Assembly: GCF_009659625.1 (NCBI RefSeq)
Contig: NZ_VOIW01000005.1
Span: 310,001 to 374,000, forward strand
Length of the DNA stretch: 64,000 bases
DNA from: Pseudomonas haemolytica
GTDB lineage: Bacteria > Pseudomonadota > Gammaproteobacteria > Pseudomonadales > Pseudomonadaceae
Reading direction: 5' to 3'
Positions 1 through 8,419 of this stretch are shown here, piece after piece. The notes beneath the pieces are model-generated. The model saw nothing but the letters and a program-made list of their open reading frames with translations. It ran no database searches and was not told where the DNA came from. The position numbers and the translations under genes are program-made. The first letter of the stretch is position 1. Each line of letters starts with the position of its first letter.

Positions 1-32
1 TTTCGGTTTTGCACATTCCTTGCCGAGTTTTT

Positions 33-269
33 TCATCTTGCCGCCTTCGCAAGCTCTACCGCCGCAGCGATCGCCGCCCGCGCCTGGGGGCTGTTCTTCC
101 AGCACGTAGACCCCAAGGCCGCGGAGGCTTGCGCCAGAATATCCCCGACCTCCGCTTTTGCGAGTTCGTCCATCGACTCAATACCCATCTGCTCCAACCG
201 AGTAATGACGGTAGGGCCCACACCCTTGAGCGCGAGCAAAGCCGTTCTTTCTTCCAATGAAAATGGCAC
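33..269 (-). CDS. Cdd1-type helix-hairpin-helix protein
   Basis: Small 78-residue protein with the sequence LALKGVGPTVITRLEQMGI near its N-terminus, a helix-hairpin-helix motif typical of the Cdd1/'pathogenicity locus' family; the family is thought to bind nucleic acid but has no settled role. The GTG at 269 is chosen because AAAGGAA lies just upstream on the minus strand; an upstream GTG at 323 would add 18 residues but overlaps the stop of the next gene. The C-terminus is alanine-rich. Family assignment is from motif recognition; function is not inferred further. Confidence 0.75.
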   Translation of the reverse strand: MPFSLEERTALLALKGVGPTVITRLEQMGIESMDELAKAEVGDILAQASAALGSTCWKNSPQARAAIAAAVELAKAAR

Positions 270-319
270 GCGTAAATTCCTTTTTGAGTTTATGAAAGTG
301 CACTCGACCTGGTGGACGT

Positions 320-574
320 TCACACAGTCTCTGAGCGGATGATACGTTGCTCCTTCACCTCACCCGCGTACCGGCCAATCTTTTCCTGCTGCGCCGTCAG
401 CAGTTCGCACATTTTCATCAGCGCCACCGCTTCACTGGGTGTTCTACCGCAGGCGGCCAGCGCCGTCAGTTCAACCACTGACCAGCCGATAACCGCCGCG
501 GCATTTTCCAGGTCGTAAAACAGTTCTTGCTGGGCGGTTCTGGGGCCGTCGAGCCCTTGGATCAACTCTTCCAT
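320..574 (-). CDS. Hypothetical protein (84 aa)
   Basis: The reading frame of 84 residues has plausible amino-acid composition (long amphipathic helices, AAAVIGWSVVELTALAACG) and sits just upstream of the Cdd1-type gene on the same strand, so the two could be co-transcribed. No domain is recognised. The frame remains open upstream through a glutamine-rich QQQAQKQ stretch to a TGA at about 605, so the true start may be non-ATG or the gene may be the remnant of a longer one. No good ribosome binding site is seen before the ATG at 574. Confidence 0.4.
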   Translation of the reverse strand: MEELIQGLDGPRTAQQELFYDLENAAAVIGWSVVELTALAACGRTPSEAVALMKMCELLTAQQEKIGRYAGEVKEQRIIRSETV

Positions 575-638
575 CTGCTTCTGCGCCTGTTGTTGCTGTA
601 GGTATCAGTCGTTTTGCCGCAAAGTGTATTCCTCGATT

Positions 639-659
639 CACCCCTATCTGTACGGGGTG
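639..659. promoter_or_regulatory. Dyad upstream of LysE gene
   Basis: CACCCC and GGGGTG form 6-bp inverted arms around TATCTGTAC, 65 bp before the exporter start. It could be an operator for an unlinked regulator or a weak hairpin. No regulator can be assigned from the window. Confidence 0.3.
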
Positions 660-723
660 GCTCGCTCCATTACCCATTAATGTCGCAAGCATGCCACCAA
701 TGCTCGGATGCCGCGCCATGTTC

Positions 724-1323
724 ATGTCTACCAGCTTGTTATCAGCCTTTGTGCTGTTCGCTTTTGTGTCTTCGATCACCCCCGGCCCCAACAACACCAT
801 GTTGCTGGCGTCAGGTGTGAACTTCGGCTTTCGCCGCTCGATGCCCCATGCGCTGGGGATCAGCATAGGCTTCATGCTGCTGGTGATTTGCGTGGGGTTG
901 GGCTTGGGCGAGGTGTTCAAGGTGTTCCCGTGGGCCTACACGCTGTTGCGTTATGTTGGCGCCGCGTACTTGCTGTATCTGGCGTGGAAGATCGCCAATG
1001 CGGGTGGCATGTCCGACAGCCAGGATGAACAGGGCAAACCGATGACGTTCCTTGGCGCGGCGGCGTTCCAGTGGGTCAACCCCAAGGCGTGGATCATGGC
1101 GCTGGGGGCGATCACCACCTACACGCCGGCCGAGGGTTATGTCACCAATGTGCTGGTGATCGCCCTGGTGTTCGCCGTGGTGAACCTGCCGAGTGTGTGC
1201 GTATGGGTTGGCTGCGGCAGCGGCCTGCGCAATGTGCTGCGCGAGCCGCGCTGGTTGCGGGTGTTCAATTGGTCCATGGCTGGGCTGTTGGTGTTGTCGC
1301 TGTACCCGATGCTGTTTGTCTAG
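724..1323 (+). CDS. LysE/RhtB family amino-acid exporter
   Basis: About 199 residues with the family hallmark SITPGPNNTMLLASG after the first membrane helix and about six hydrophobic segments. LysE/RhtB proteins export amino acids or small metabolites across the inner membrane; the substrate here is unknown. The ATG at 724 gives the typical family N-terminus MSTSLLSAFVLF; ATGs at 718 and 691 are possible but none has a strong ribosome binding site. The stop codon overlaps by 3-4 bases the end of a convergent tiny gene. A second unrelated-looking family member lies at 36830-37441. Confidence 0.9.
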   Translation: MSTSLLSAFVLFAFVSSITPGPNNTMLLASGVNFGFRRSMPHALGISIGFMLLVICVGLGLGEVFKVFPWAYTLLRYVGAAYLLYLAWKIANAGGMSDSQDEQGKPMTFLGAAAFQWVNPKAWIMALGAITTYTPAEGYVTNVLVIALVFAVVNLPSVCVWVGCGSGLRNVLREPRWLRVFNWSMAGLLVLSLYPMLFV

Positions 1324-1403
1324 ACCGGCGAGATAGTTGCTAGCAAGCCGATACCGATGGTCAGCACCAAAAAGCCGAACAGGAAAATTGCCATCTTGGT
1401 CAT
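1320..1403 (-). CDS. Tiny single-pass membrane protein (27 aa)
   Basis: An ATG on the minus strand at 1403 follows an excellent CGGAGG Shine-Dalgarno at 4-5 bases and opens a 27-codon frame: a short MTKMAIF start, then an almost continuous hydrophobic stretch (LFGFLVLTIGIGLLATI) ending SPV and TAG. This is the pattern of a small inner-membrane protein. Its stop codon overlaps the stop of the convergent LysE gene. No family name is assigned; the call rests on the ribosome binding site and the clean transmembrane profile. Confidence 0.6.
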   Translation of the reverse strand: MTKMAIFLFGFLVLTIGIGLLATISPV

Positions 1404-1652
1404 AAGGCCTCCGAAGGGAAGGGGGCGACAGAAATGTCGGGATGGGGCCTATTGTCCGCCTCGCACAGTTTTCAATACAGGCGCAGATGGCAAAGAAAAA
1501 ACCGTATCAGATTGCCCGGCAGCGCCTGGGCCGCGGCTTTTCAAGCGAACAGGTTTTATCAAGATCAGCCCTGTGCGTCGCCTGAGACAGCCAGGGTGTT
1601 TGCCCCTAAGATAGCGCCCACTGCATCAACAATAAGAGTGGGCCAACCCTCG

Positions 1653-2663
1653 ATGGAAAGACGCCAGTTCAGCGGTGGCATGCAAGGCAAGAACCTGCGC
1701 TACCTCAATGACCCCTCCCAGCAATCATCGTCGGTCACCCGCGTCGGTTTCCTGCTGCTTGAACACTTCTCCCTGCCTGCCTTCACCCAGACCCTCGACA
1801 CCCTCGTGACCGCCAACCTGCTACGCCCCGAGCTGTTCGCCTCGCGCACTTTTGGCTGGGGTGAAGGCGAAGTCATCAGCGACCTTGGCCTGGTCATCCG
1901 CCCCGATGCCAGCCTTGAATTGGCGGCCTTGCAGGACTTGGACCTGCTGGTCATCTGCGGTGGTTTTCGTACAGAACTCAAGGCCAGCGACCCGTTCATC
2001 CAACTGTTGCGCAGTGCAGCCGAAACGGGTATCAGCCTCGCGGGTTTATGGAACGGTTCGTGGTTTCTCGGCCGTGCCGGCCTGTTGCAGGGCTACCGTT
2101 GCGCCATCCACCCCGAACACCGTCCAGCGCTGGCGGAAGTGTCAAAAGCGGCCCAGGTTACCAGCGAACCCTATGTGATCGACCGCGACCGCCTCACCGC
2201 GTCGAGCCCCTCCGGTGCCTTCCACATGGCCCTGGACTGGATCAAGAGCCTGCATGGCAAAGCATTGGTCGAAGGCATCGAAGACATCCTGGCGTTCGAA
2301 GAGTCGCGCTACCGCCGCATCAAACCGACCGAAAACGTCTGTGTCAGCGCACCGCTGCGCGAAGTGGTGAAGTTGATGGACGCCAACCTTGAAGAGCCCC
2401 TCGAACTCGACCAGCTCGCCGTCTACGCCGGCCGCTCCCGCCGCCAGTTGGAGCGTCTGTTCAAAGAACAACTGGGCACCACGCCGCAGCGCTACTACAT
2501 GGAACTGCGGGTGACCGAAGCACGACGACTGTTGCAGCACACCGAGTTATCCCAGGTGGACGTGCTGGTGGCGTGCGGGTTTGTCTCGCCGAGCCATTTC
2601 AGCAAGTGCTACAGCGCGTATTTCGGATATCGCCCCTCCAAGGAGAAGCGGTTGGTCAAGTAG
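1653..2663 (+). CDS. GATase1-like AraC transcription regulator
   Basis: The N-terminal half is a class-I glutamine-amidotransferase/DJ-1-like domain (VGFLLLEHFSLPAFTQ, then LDLLVICGG and GLWNGSWFLGRAGLL), and the C-terminal third carries two AraC helix-turn-helix motifs (LDQLAVYAGRSRRQLERLFK and VDVLVACGFVSPSHFSKCY). This architecture is shared with Pseudomonas ArgR, CdhR and GbdR, which control amino-acid or quaternary-amine catabolism. The amidotransferase-like domain is normally non-catalytic in this group: the nucleophile-elbow position reads GLWNG, without a cysteine. An in-frame ATG at 1680 is an alternative start. Its target is unknown; the ADP-ribosylglycohydrolase gene 37 bp downstream or the hydroxyproline genes are candidates. 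Confidence 0.88.
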   Translation: MERRQFSGGMQGKNLRYLNDPSQQSSSVTRVGFLLLEHFSLPAFTQTLDTLVTANLLRPELFASRTFGWGEGEVISDLGLVIRPDASLELAALQDLDLLVICGGFRTELKASDPFIQLLRSAAETGISLAGLWNGSWFLGRAGLLQGYRCAIHPEHRPALAEVSKAAQVTSEPYVIDRDRLTASSPSGAFHMALDWIKSLHGKALVEGIEDILAFEESRYRRIKPTENVCVSAPLREVVKLMDANLEEPLELDQLAVYAGRSRRQLERLFKEQLGTTPQRYYMELRVTEARRLLQHTELSQVDVLVACGFVSPSHFSKCYSAYFGYRPSKEKRLVK

Positions 2664-2700
2664 CATGGGCGCAGTTGCAGGGTTTTCTCAAGGAGTGACA

Positions 2701-3648
2701 ATGGCCATCACGCTTATAGATCGTTATCGCGGCAGCTTGCTTGGGCTGGCCTGTGGCGACGCCGTAGGCACCACGGTTGAATTCATGCCTCGTGGCACCT
2801 TTTCCCCCGTCACGGATATGCTCGGAGGTGGGCCGTTCAATCTCAAACCCGGCCAATGGACTGACGACACATCCATGGCACTGTGTCTGGCCGAAAGCTT
2901 GTTGCACAAGGGTGGCTTTGACGCGACAGACCAGATGGGGCGTTATCTGAACTGGTGGAAATGGGGCTACTTGAGCTCCACCGGAGAGTGTTTTGATATT
3001 GGCATGACGGTTCGCGAAGCGCTGGGGGCATTCCAGCAAAGTGGCGAGGCTTTTGCGGGTTCAACGGATCCGTATTCCGCCGGCAATGGTTCGATGATGC
3101 GTCTTGCGCCTGTGGTGTTGTTCTACTTTCCTGATTTGGAGAAAATCCGCCTATTTGCCGCGCAAAGCTCACGCACTACCCATGCGGCCCAGGAGGCAGT
3201 CGAGTGTTGCCTGCTGCTGGCCGAGGCCGTCAGCAACGCCCTGGGGGGTGTTTCGAAGGAGCAAGTGCTGAGATTCTCAAATACCTCACTGTCTGCCCCT
3301 AAGGTAGCGGCTCTTGCCCGCGGCGATTACCGCGGTAAGACGCACGCTGAAATCGTTGGTTCAGGTTATGCGGTGGCATCGTTGGAGGCTGCATTCTGGT
3401 GCTTCGACAACAGCGCCAGCTTTGCCGAAGCGGTTCTCGCCGCAGTAAACCTTGGGGATGACGCCGACACCACCGCCGCAATCGTGGGGCAACTAGCGGG
3501 TGCGTATTATGGCGTCCACGCTATCCCTATCGGTTGGTTGGGCCGGTTGTGGATGCGCGATGAAATCCAAGAGGCTGCTGATGCGTTATACAGCGCCTCG
3601 CTCCTACATGGGCAAGCTTCAGAACCGATCCAGCCCATAGGGCCTTAA
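2701..3648 (+). CDS. ADP-ribosylglycohydrolase (DraG-like)
   Basis: 315 residues with the metal-binding signatures of the ADP-ribosylglycohydrolase family: GDAVG near residue 19, TDDTSM at 54-59, GNGSMMR around 125, and GDDADT at 252-257. Such enzymes use a binuclear Mg2+ or Mn2+ centre to remove ADP-ribose from proteins or small molecules. AAGGAG stands 6 bases before the ATG, fixing the start. Its 3' end overlaps the convergent D-hydroxyproline dehydrogenase gene by 30 bp. No ADP-ribosyltransferase partner is visible in the window, so the substrate is unknown. Confidence 0.9.
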   Translation: MAITLIDRYRGSLLGLACGDAVGTTVEFMPRGTFSPVTDMLGGGPFNLKPGQWTDDTSMALCLAESLLHKGGFDATDQMGRYLNWWKWGYLSSTGECFDIGMTVREALGAFQQSGEAFAGSTDPYSAGNGSMMRLAPVVLFYFPDLEKIRLFAAQSSRTTHAAQEAVECCLLLAEAVSNALGGVSKEQVLRFSNTSLSAPKVAALARGDYRGKTHAEIVGSGYAVASLEAAFWCFDNSASFAEAVLAAVNLGDDADTTAAIVGQLAGAYYGVHAIPIGWLGRLWMRDEIQEAADALYSASLLHGQASEPIQPIGP

Positions 3649-4866
3649 CTCAGCCACTGGCTCTCCCGCCGCCAACTGCCCAACCCTCTCGGCCGTCACC
3701 GCCGCCTGTGTCAGCCCTAAATGCTGATGACCAAACGCAAGCAGCACCTTGCCCTCGCACACCCGGTCAATGATCGGCAACGAGTCGGGCAGGGAGGGCC
3801 GAAAGCCCATCCAGGGCGTTGCGTCGCGGTCGTTCAGTTCATGGCGAAACAGGCCTTTGCTCAACCGGTGCAGTTGCCAGGCCCGTTGCATATTCGCCGG
3901 GCGGTTGAGGCCTGCGAATTCGACCGTTCCCGCCAGGCGCAAGCCACCGGTCATGGGCGTCATGATGAACTTGCGTTCCAGCGAGGTGACGGCGAAGGGC
4001 AGGCGCTGGTGCTCGTGGGGCAGCATCAGGTGGTAGCCACGCTCGGTGTCCAGGGGCACCTGTTTGCCGGTCAGGGCGGCGGTGAGTCTGGCCGAGTGGG
4101 CGCCGCAGGCGATCAGTACTTGGCGCGCTGTCCATGCGCCTTGATCGGTCATCAGCGAAACGCCGCGGTTTTCCAGACGCCCATCCAAAACCCGTTGCTG
4201 GTGGAATTGCACACCCTCGGCCTTGGCCGCGTTCACCAGCGCGCCGACCACGGTGTAGGGGTCGAGAAAGTGCCCGGTACTTGGGAAAAACAAACCGCCT
4301 TGAATCGCGTCGCTCAATTGCGGCGCTGCCGTGCGCACCGCATCGCCGCTCCAGAATTCCACAGCGACGCCTTGCTGCCTCATGCGTTGCTGCAATGCAT
4401 CCAGGGCGACGCGGGATTCGGCGCGCTCGAACACCAACAGCGAACCGTCTTCACGCAGCAGTTGCGCTTGCCCAATGGAGTGCAGCAAACGTTGCCACGC
4501 ACCCAGGCTGCTTTCATTCAATGCGCGAAGGCCGGCTACGGTGCGCTGGTAGCTCGCCGGCCGCAGGTTCAGCAGCAGGCGGATAAACCAGGGCAGGGCG
4601 CGGGGCAAGTAGGTCCAGTCCAGGCGTAGCGGGCCCATGGGGTCCAGGAGCATGGCCGGCAAACGCTTGAGGATCGACACGTCCGCAATGGGAAACACCT
4701 GCTCTGTCGCCAGGTGACCGGCGTTGCCGTAGGAGGCGCCCATGCCCGGCGCCTGCGCGTCGATCACCCGCACTTGCCGGCCCTGGCGCGCCAGCTGCAA
4801 GGCACAGGCGACGCCGATAATGCCGGCGCCGACCACCACGATGTCTGCTTGATAGGGTTGGGCCAT
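3619..4866 (-). CDS. lhpB: FAD D-hydroxyproline dehydrogenase (DadA-like)
   Basis: 415 residues with an N-terminal Rossmann FAD motif (VVVGAGIIG, glycines 13, 15, 18) and the DadA-like segment GASYGNAGHL. In hydroxyproline catabolism the single-subunit D-hydroxyproline dehydrogenase oxidises cis-4-hydroxy-D-proline to 1-pyrroline-4-hydroxy-2-carboxylate and passes electrons to the respiratory chain. Placement as last gene of an operon with epimerase, deaminase and semialdehyde dehydrogenase supports this role rather than D-alanine oxidation. The ATG at 4866 is 2 bases past the stop of the upstream gene. Symbol assigned by pathway analogy. Confidence 0.85.
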   Translation of the reverse strand: MAQPYQADIVVVGAGIIGVACALQLARQGRQVRVIDAQAPGMGASYGNAGHLATEQVFPIADVSILKRLPAMLLDPMGPLRLDWTYLPRALPWFIRLLLNLRPASYQRTVAGLRALNESSLGAWQRLLHSIGQAQLLREDGSLLVFERAESRVALDALQQRMRQQGVAVEFWSGDAVRTAAPQLSDAIQGGLFFPSTGHFLDPYTVVGALVNAAKAEGVQFHQQRVLDGRLENRGVSLMTDQGAWTARQVLIACGAHSARLTAALTGKQVPLDTERGYHLMLPHEHQRLPFAVTSLERKFIMTPMTGGLRLAGTVEFAGLNRPANMQRAWQLHRLSKGLFRHELNDRDATPWMGFRPSLPDSLPIIDRVCEGKVLLAFGHQHLGLTQAAVTAERVGQLAAGEPVAELRPYGLDRF

Positions 4867-4868
4867 GG

Positions 4869-6440
4869 CTACGCCTCTCTCTGGCCGTCGAGCAGGCGCC
4901 GCAACAGCAGCGGGTTGCTGTGCTGGAGCGCGTGGGGCAGCAAGGCGTCCGGGAAGTCCTGGTAGCACACCGGGCGCAGGAACCGCAGGATCGCCGCCGT
5001 GCCCACCGAGGTACTGCGCGCATCCGACGTCGCCGGGAACGGCCCGCCGTGCACCATCGCGTCGCAAACTTCCACGCCGGTCGGCCAGCCGTTGACCAGC
5101 AGGCGCCCAGCCTTGCGCTCCAGCACCGGCAACAGCGCCCGGGCCTGTGGCAGGTCGTGCTCATCCACATGCAAGGTGGCGGTGAGTTGACCTTCCAGGT
5201 GTTCGGATACCAGGCGCATTTGCTCGGCATCGCGGCATTCCACCACCAGCGAGGTCGCGCCGAAGACTTCGGCTTGCAGGTGTTCGTTATTCAGGAACGC
5301 CTGGGCCTGGGTCACGAACAGGTGGGCCTGGCCCTGGTTCGGCCCGCTGGCCGCCAGGCCCTTGGCGGCGACCTTGGCGTGCTTGGCCAATGTACTTACG
5401 CCGGTTTCGTAGGCACTGAAGATGCCTGGGGTGAGCATGGTCTGGGCCGCGCAACCGGGGAGCAAATCACTGGCGACTGTGATAAAGCGCTCGAGGGCAG
5501 CGCCTTGCAGGGCGATCACCAGCCCAGGGTTGGTGCAGAACTGGCCGGCGCCCTGGGTCAGCGACGCGACGAACCCCTCGGCCAATGCTTGCGCCCGTGC
5601 TTCAAGCGCGGCAGGAAACAGGTACACCGGGTTGATCGAACTCATTTCCGCGTACACCGGGATCGGCTCCGGGCGTGCCTGGGCGGCCTGGCACAGTGCG
5701 ACACCGCCGCTGCGCGAACCGGTAAAGCCTACGGCCTTGATCCGCGGGTCGGTCACCAAGGCGATACCCACTTCGTTACCCGAGCCGTAGAGCAGTGAAA
5801 ACACGCCCTCGGGCAAGTCACACTGTTTTACCGCTTGCGCAATGGCGCGGCCCACCAGCTCGCTGGTGCCAGGGTGAGCGCTGTGAGCTTTTACGACCAC
5901 CGGGCAACCGGCCGCCAGTGCCGAGGCGGTATCGCCGCCCGCCACGGAGAAGGCCAGGGGAAAGTTGCTGGCGCCAAACACTGCCACCGGGCCCAGGGCG
6001 ATATGGCGCTGGCGCAGGTCGGCACGGGGCAGGGGTTGGCGTTGGGGTTGCGCAGTATCGACGCGCACGTCGAGCCATTCACCCAGGCGCACGGTGCGGG
6101 CAAAGGCGCGTAGTTGGCCGCACGTGCGGCCGCGTTCGCCTTGAATGCGTGCGCTGGGCAGGCCGGTTTCGGCGCTGGCGCGTTCGACCAGCTCATCGCC
6201 CAGGGCTTCGATGTTGTCGGCGATGGTTTCAAGAAACCTGGCGCGATCTGCCAAGGCGGTTTCGCGGTACGTGTCGAAGGCGTCCCACGCCAGTGCACAG
6301 GCCTGCTCGACCTGTTCGCCATCGCCGCCGGCGTAGGCGGGTTCCAGTGGCGTGTCGGTGGCGGGGTTGATGGCCCGGATCGCATCGCGATGGCCGGAAA
6401 GGGATTGCTGACCGATCAGCATCTTGCCCGTCAGAGTCAT
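4869..6440 (-). CDS. 2-oxoglutarate semialdehyde dehydrogenase (ALDH)
   Basis: 523 residues, the usual size of the long bacterial 2,5-dioxovalerate (alpha-ketoglutarate semialdehyde) dehydrogenases. It shows the ALDH features FGASNFPLAF at 156, VVVKAHSAHPGTSE at 181, general base E265 (YAEMSS) and catalytic C302 (GQFCTNPG). It would convert 2-oxoglutarate semialdehyde, the product of the deaminase, to 2-oxoglutarate with NAD(P)+. The stop is 2 bases before the dehydrogenase start, indicating translational coupling. A REP-like palindrome lies between this gene and the deaminase gene. Confidence 0.9.
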   Translation of the reverse strand: MTLTGKMLIGQQSLSGHRDAIRAINPATDTPLEPAYAGGDGEQVEQACALAWDAFDTYRETALADRARFLETIADNIEALGDELVERASAETGLPSARIQGERGRTCGQLRAFARTVRLGEWLDVRVDTAQPQRQPLPRADLRQRHIALGPVAVFGASNFPLAFSVAGGDTASALAAGCPVVVKAHSAHPGTSELVGRAIAQAVKQCDLPEGVFSLLYGSGNEVGIALVTDPRIKAVGFTGSRSGGVALCQAAQARPEPIPVYAEMSSINPVYLFPAALEARAQALAEGFVASLTQGAGQFCTNPGLVIALQGAALERFITVASDLLPGCAAQTMLTPGIFSAYETGVSTLAKHAKVAAKGLAASGPNQGQAHLFVTQAQAFLNNEHLQAEVFGATSLVVECRDAEQMRLVSEHLEGQLTATLHVDEHDLPQARALLPVLERKAGRLLVNGWPTGVEVCDAMVHGGPFPATSDARSTSVGTAAILRFLRPVCYQDFPDALLPHALQHSNPLLLRRLLDGQREA

Positions 6441-6465
6441 GGGGTCATCCTGGAAATTAGGGGGG

Positions 6466-6493
6466 TGTAGGAGCGAGCAAGCTCGCTCCTACA
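6466..6493. repeat. REP-like perfect palindrome
   Basis: A 28-bp perfect inverted repeat (TGTAGGAGCGAGC, AA, GCTCGCTCCTACA) occupies most of the 58-bp gap between two genes of the hydroxyproline operon. The core GGAGCGAGC is of the kind found in Pseudomonas REP elements. It can fold as a hairpin in the transcript and may modulate read-through or mRNA stability. Confidence 0.8.
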
Positions 6494-6498
6494 GAAAA

Positions 6499-7446
6499 TC
6501 AAGCGACGTTCTGTTCAGCCGACCAGTTGGCGTACCACTGGCGGAACAACGCGTACTGCTGCTCGGCATACCGACGCTGGGCAGCGCTGAGCACATCGGT
6601 TTCGTTGAAGTGCAGGGCGTAACCTTGATCCCCGTTGAGGACCATCAGGTGTTTGTAATACAGCACCAGGTCGCAGCCTTCATCGAACGACGACAGCACC
6701 GCCAGCGCGGCTTCCAGTTCGCGGGCCTGGCGACGGGCCTTGGCATCGCCCTTGGCGGCTTTTTTGCTCAGGGCCACCAGTTGCAGCACTTCCCGTGGCA
6801 GCGCGTTGCCGATGCCGGTGATGGCGCCGGTGGCGTTGCAGTTGACGAAACCGTGTACCACCTGGGTGTCGACGCCGACCATCAGGGTCACGTCATCGTC
6901 CTGGGAGGTGATGTTTTCCGCGGCGTAGCGCAGGTCGGCAGCGCCGCCGAACTCCTTGAAGCCGATCAGGTTCGGGTGTTCGCGGCGCAGTTCGAAGAAC
7001 AGATCGGCGCGGGTGGCGAAACCGTAGTAAGGGCTGTTGTAGATCACCGCCGGCAGGTTGGGCGCGGCGTTGAGGATCGCCGCAAAGTGGGCCTTTTGTG
7101 CGGTGACCGAAGCCCCTCGGGACAGCACACGCGGAATCACCATCAAGCCATGGGCGCCGACGTTGGCGGCATGGGCTGCGTGGGCCACCGCCTCACGGCT
7201 GTTCACCGCGCCGGTGCCAACGATGGTCGGTACGCCAGCCGCGACCAGGCGCGCCACGCCTTCCTGGCGTTCGGCTTCGGTGAGCAACGGCCAGTCGCCC
7301 ATGGAGCCGCAATACACCACTGCGCTCATGCCGATATCGATCAGTTCGCGGCCCTTGGCGACCAGCGCGTCGAAGTCCGGCTTACGCTTGGCGGTGCAGG
7401 GGGTCATCAGGGCAGGCATGCAGCCGGTGAAGATGTTGTCGCTCAT
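6499..7446 (-). CDS. lhpC: Pyrroline-4-hydroxy-2-carboxylate deaminase (DHDPS family)
   Basis: 315 residues of the dihydrodipicolinate-synthase/N-acetylneuraminate-lyase family. It keeps the Schiff-base lysine K164 (LIGFKEFGG) and tyrosine (AVIYNSPYYG, Y136), plus GSMGDWPLLTEAER. In this operon it is best read as 1-pyrroline-4-hydroxy-2-carboxylate deaminase, which dehydrates and deaminates the dehydrogenase product to 2-oxoglutarate semialdehyde. The ATG at 7446 has GGAG about 8 bases upstream and gives the expected family length. A true DapA is less likely given the neighbours. Confidence 0.88.
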   Translation of the reverse strand: MSDNIFTGCMPALMTPCTAKRKPDFDALVAKGRELIDIGMSAVVYCGSMGDWPLLTEAERQEGVARLVAAGVPTIVGTGAVNSREAVAHAAHAANVGAHGLMVIPRVLSRGASVTAQKAHFAAILNAAPNLPAVIYNSPYYGFATRADLFFELRREHPNLIGFKEFGGAADLRYAAENITSQDDDVTLMVGVDTQVVHGFVNCNATGAITGIGNALPREVLQLVALSKKAAKGDAKARRQARELEAALAVLSSFDEGCDLVLYYKHLMVLNGDQGYALHFNETDVLSAAQRRYAEQQYALFRQWYANWSAEQNVA

Positions 7447-7481
7447 GGTGCTAACTCCATTCAGGTCGATAAATAAAAGGC

Positions 7482-8408
7482 TCAAATGCCCCAGGCAAAC
7501 GGGTCCTGCTCGTCGATCAGCAGCGTGCTGTCGGCAGTCATGTAGGCGCGGCCGGTGATGAACGGGCGCACGCGTTCGCCGTCCCATTCATAACGGCCCT
7601 GGAACTGGCTGCCGGTGATGCTGGCCTGTACCCACGGCTCTCCTTCGGCAAGTTTTCCGTCGGCGGCCAGGCAGGCGAGCTTGGCGCTGGTGCCGGTGCC
7701 GCAGGGTGAGCGGTCGTAGGCTTTGCCGGGGCACATGACGAAGTTGCGGCTGTCGGCGTGGGGGGCGTCGGCGAACAGTTCGATATGGTCGATCAGTGCG
7801 CCATCGGCGCCGTGGATGCCCTGGGCCTCAAGGGCCTTGAGCATCGCCCAGGTGTAGTCGGTCAAGGCATCAACGTTGTCCATCTGCAGCGCCTGGCCGT
7901 GGTCCGACACCAGGAAAAACCAGTTGCCGCCCCAGGCAATGTCGCCCAGCACCACACCATGCCCAGGCACCTCAACCGGCACCTGTTGGCGGTAGCGGTA
8001 GGCGGGCACGTTGCGCAGGGTCACGCTACCGTCTTCGTGCAGTGTGGCCGCCACCGGGCCGACTGGCGTGTCGAGGGTGTGGACGCCTGGCGCGATCAGC
8101 CCGAGGTAATGCAGTGAGGCGACCAGGCCGATGGTGCCGTGGCCGCACATACCGAGGTAGCCGGCGTTGTTGAAGAAGATCACCCCGCAGGTGGCGCCCG
8201 GCGTGACCGGCGCGCAGTACAGTGCGCCGACCAGTACATCATTGCCCCGTGGCTCCAGCAGGCAGGCGCGGCGCCATTGATCGTGATGGGTGCGCAGGTG
8301 GTCCAGTTGATCGGCGATGGAGGTACCCACCAACTCAGGGAACCCGCTCATCACCAGGCGCGTAGGTTCGCCGCCGGTATGCGAGTCAATCACGTGCAGC
8401 CGTTTCAT
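7482..8408 (-). CDS. lhpA: 4-hydroxyproline 2-epimerase
   Basis: 308-residue member of the proline racemase family. Both catalytic cysteines are present: C88 in MCGHG and C236 in SPCGTGTSAK. The two-cysteine pattern marks an epimerase/racemase rather than the Thr-containing 3-hydroxyproline dehydratase branch. It converts trans-4-hydroxy-L-proline to cis-4-hydroxy-D-proline. The ATG at 8408 is preferred because GGAG lies upstream at good spacing; an ATG at 8420 overlapping the permease stop as TGATG would add four residues. Confidence 0.93.
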   Translation of the reverse strand: MKRLHVIDSHTGGEPTRLVMSGFPELVGTSIADQLDHLRTHHDQWRRACLLEPRGNDVLVGALYCAPVTPGATCGVIFFNNAGYLGMCGHGTIGLVASLHYLGLIAPGVHTLDTPVGPVAATLHEDGSVTLRNVPAYRYRQQVPVEVPGHGVVLGDIAWGGNWFFLVSDHGQALQMDNVDALTDYTWAMLKALEAQGIHGADGALIDHIELFADAPHADSRNFVMCPGKAYDRSPCGTGTSAKLACLAADGKLAEGEPWVQASITGSQFQGRYEWDGERVRPFITGRAYMTADSTLLIDEQDPFAWGI

Positions 8409-8419
8409 AAAGCGCTCCA

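Noticed and set aside
471..920. 149-codon minus-strand frame overlapping the LysE exporter start
   Set aside because: Composition not protein-like and in conflict with both the LysE gene and the 320-574 frame.
4514..5230. 238-codon minus-strand frame across the two hydroxyproline enzyme genes
   Set aside because: Very Arg/Trp/Cys-rich and out of frame with well-supported genes.
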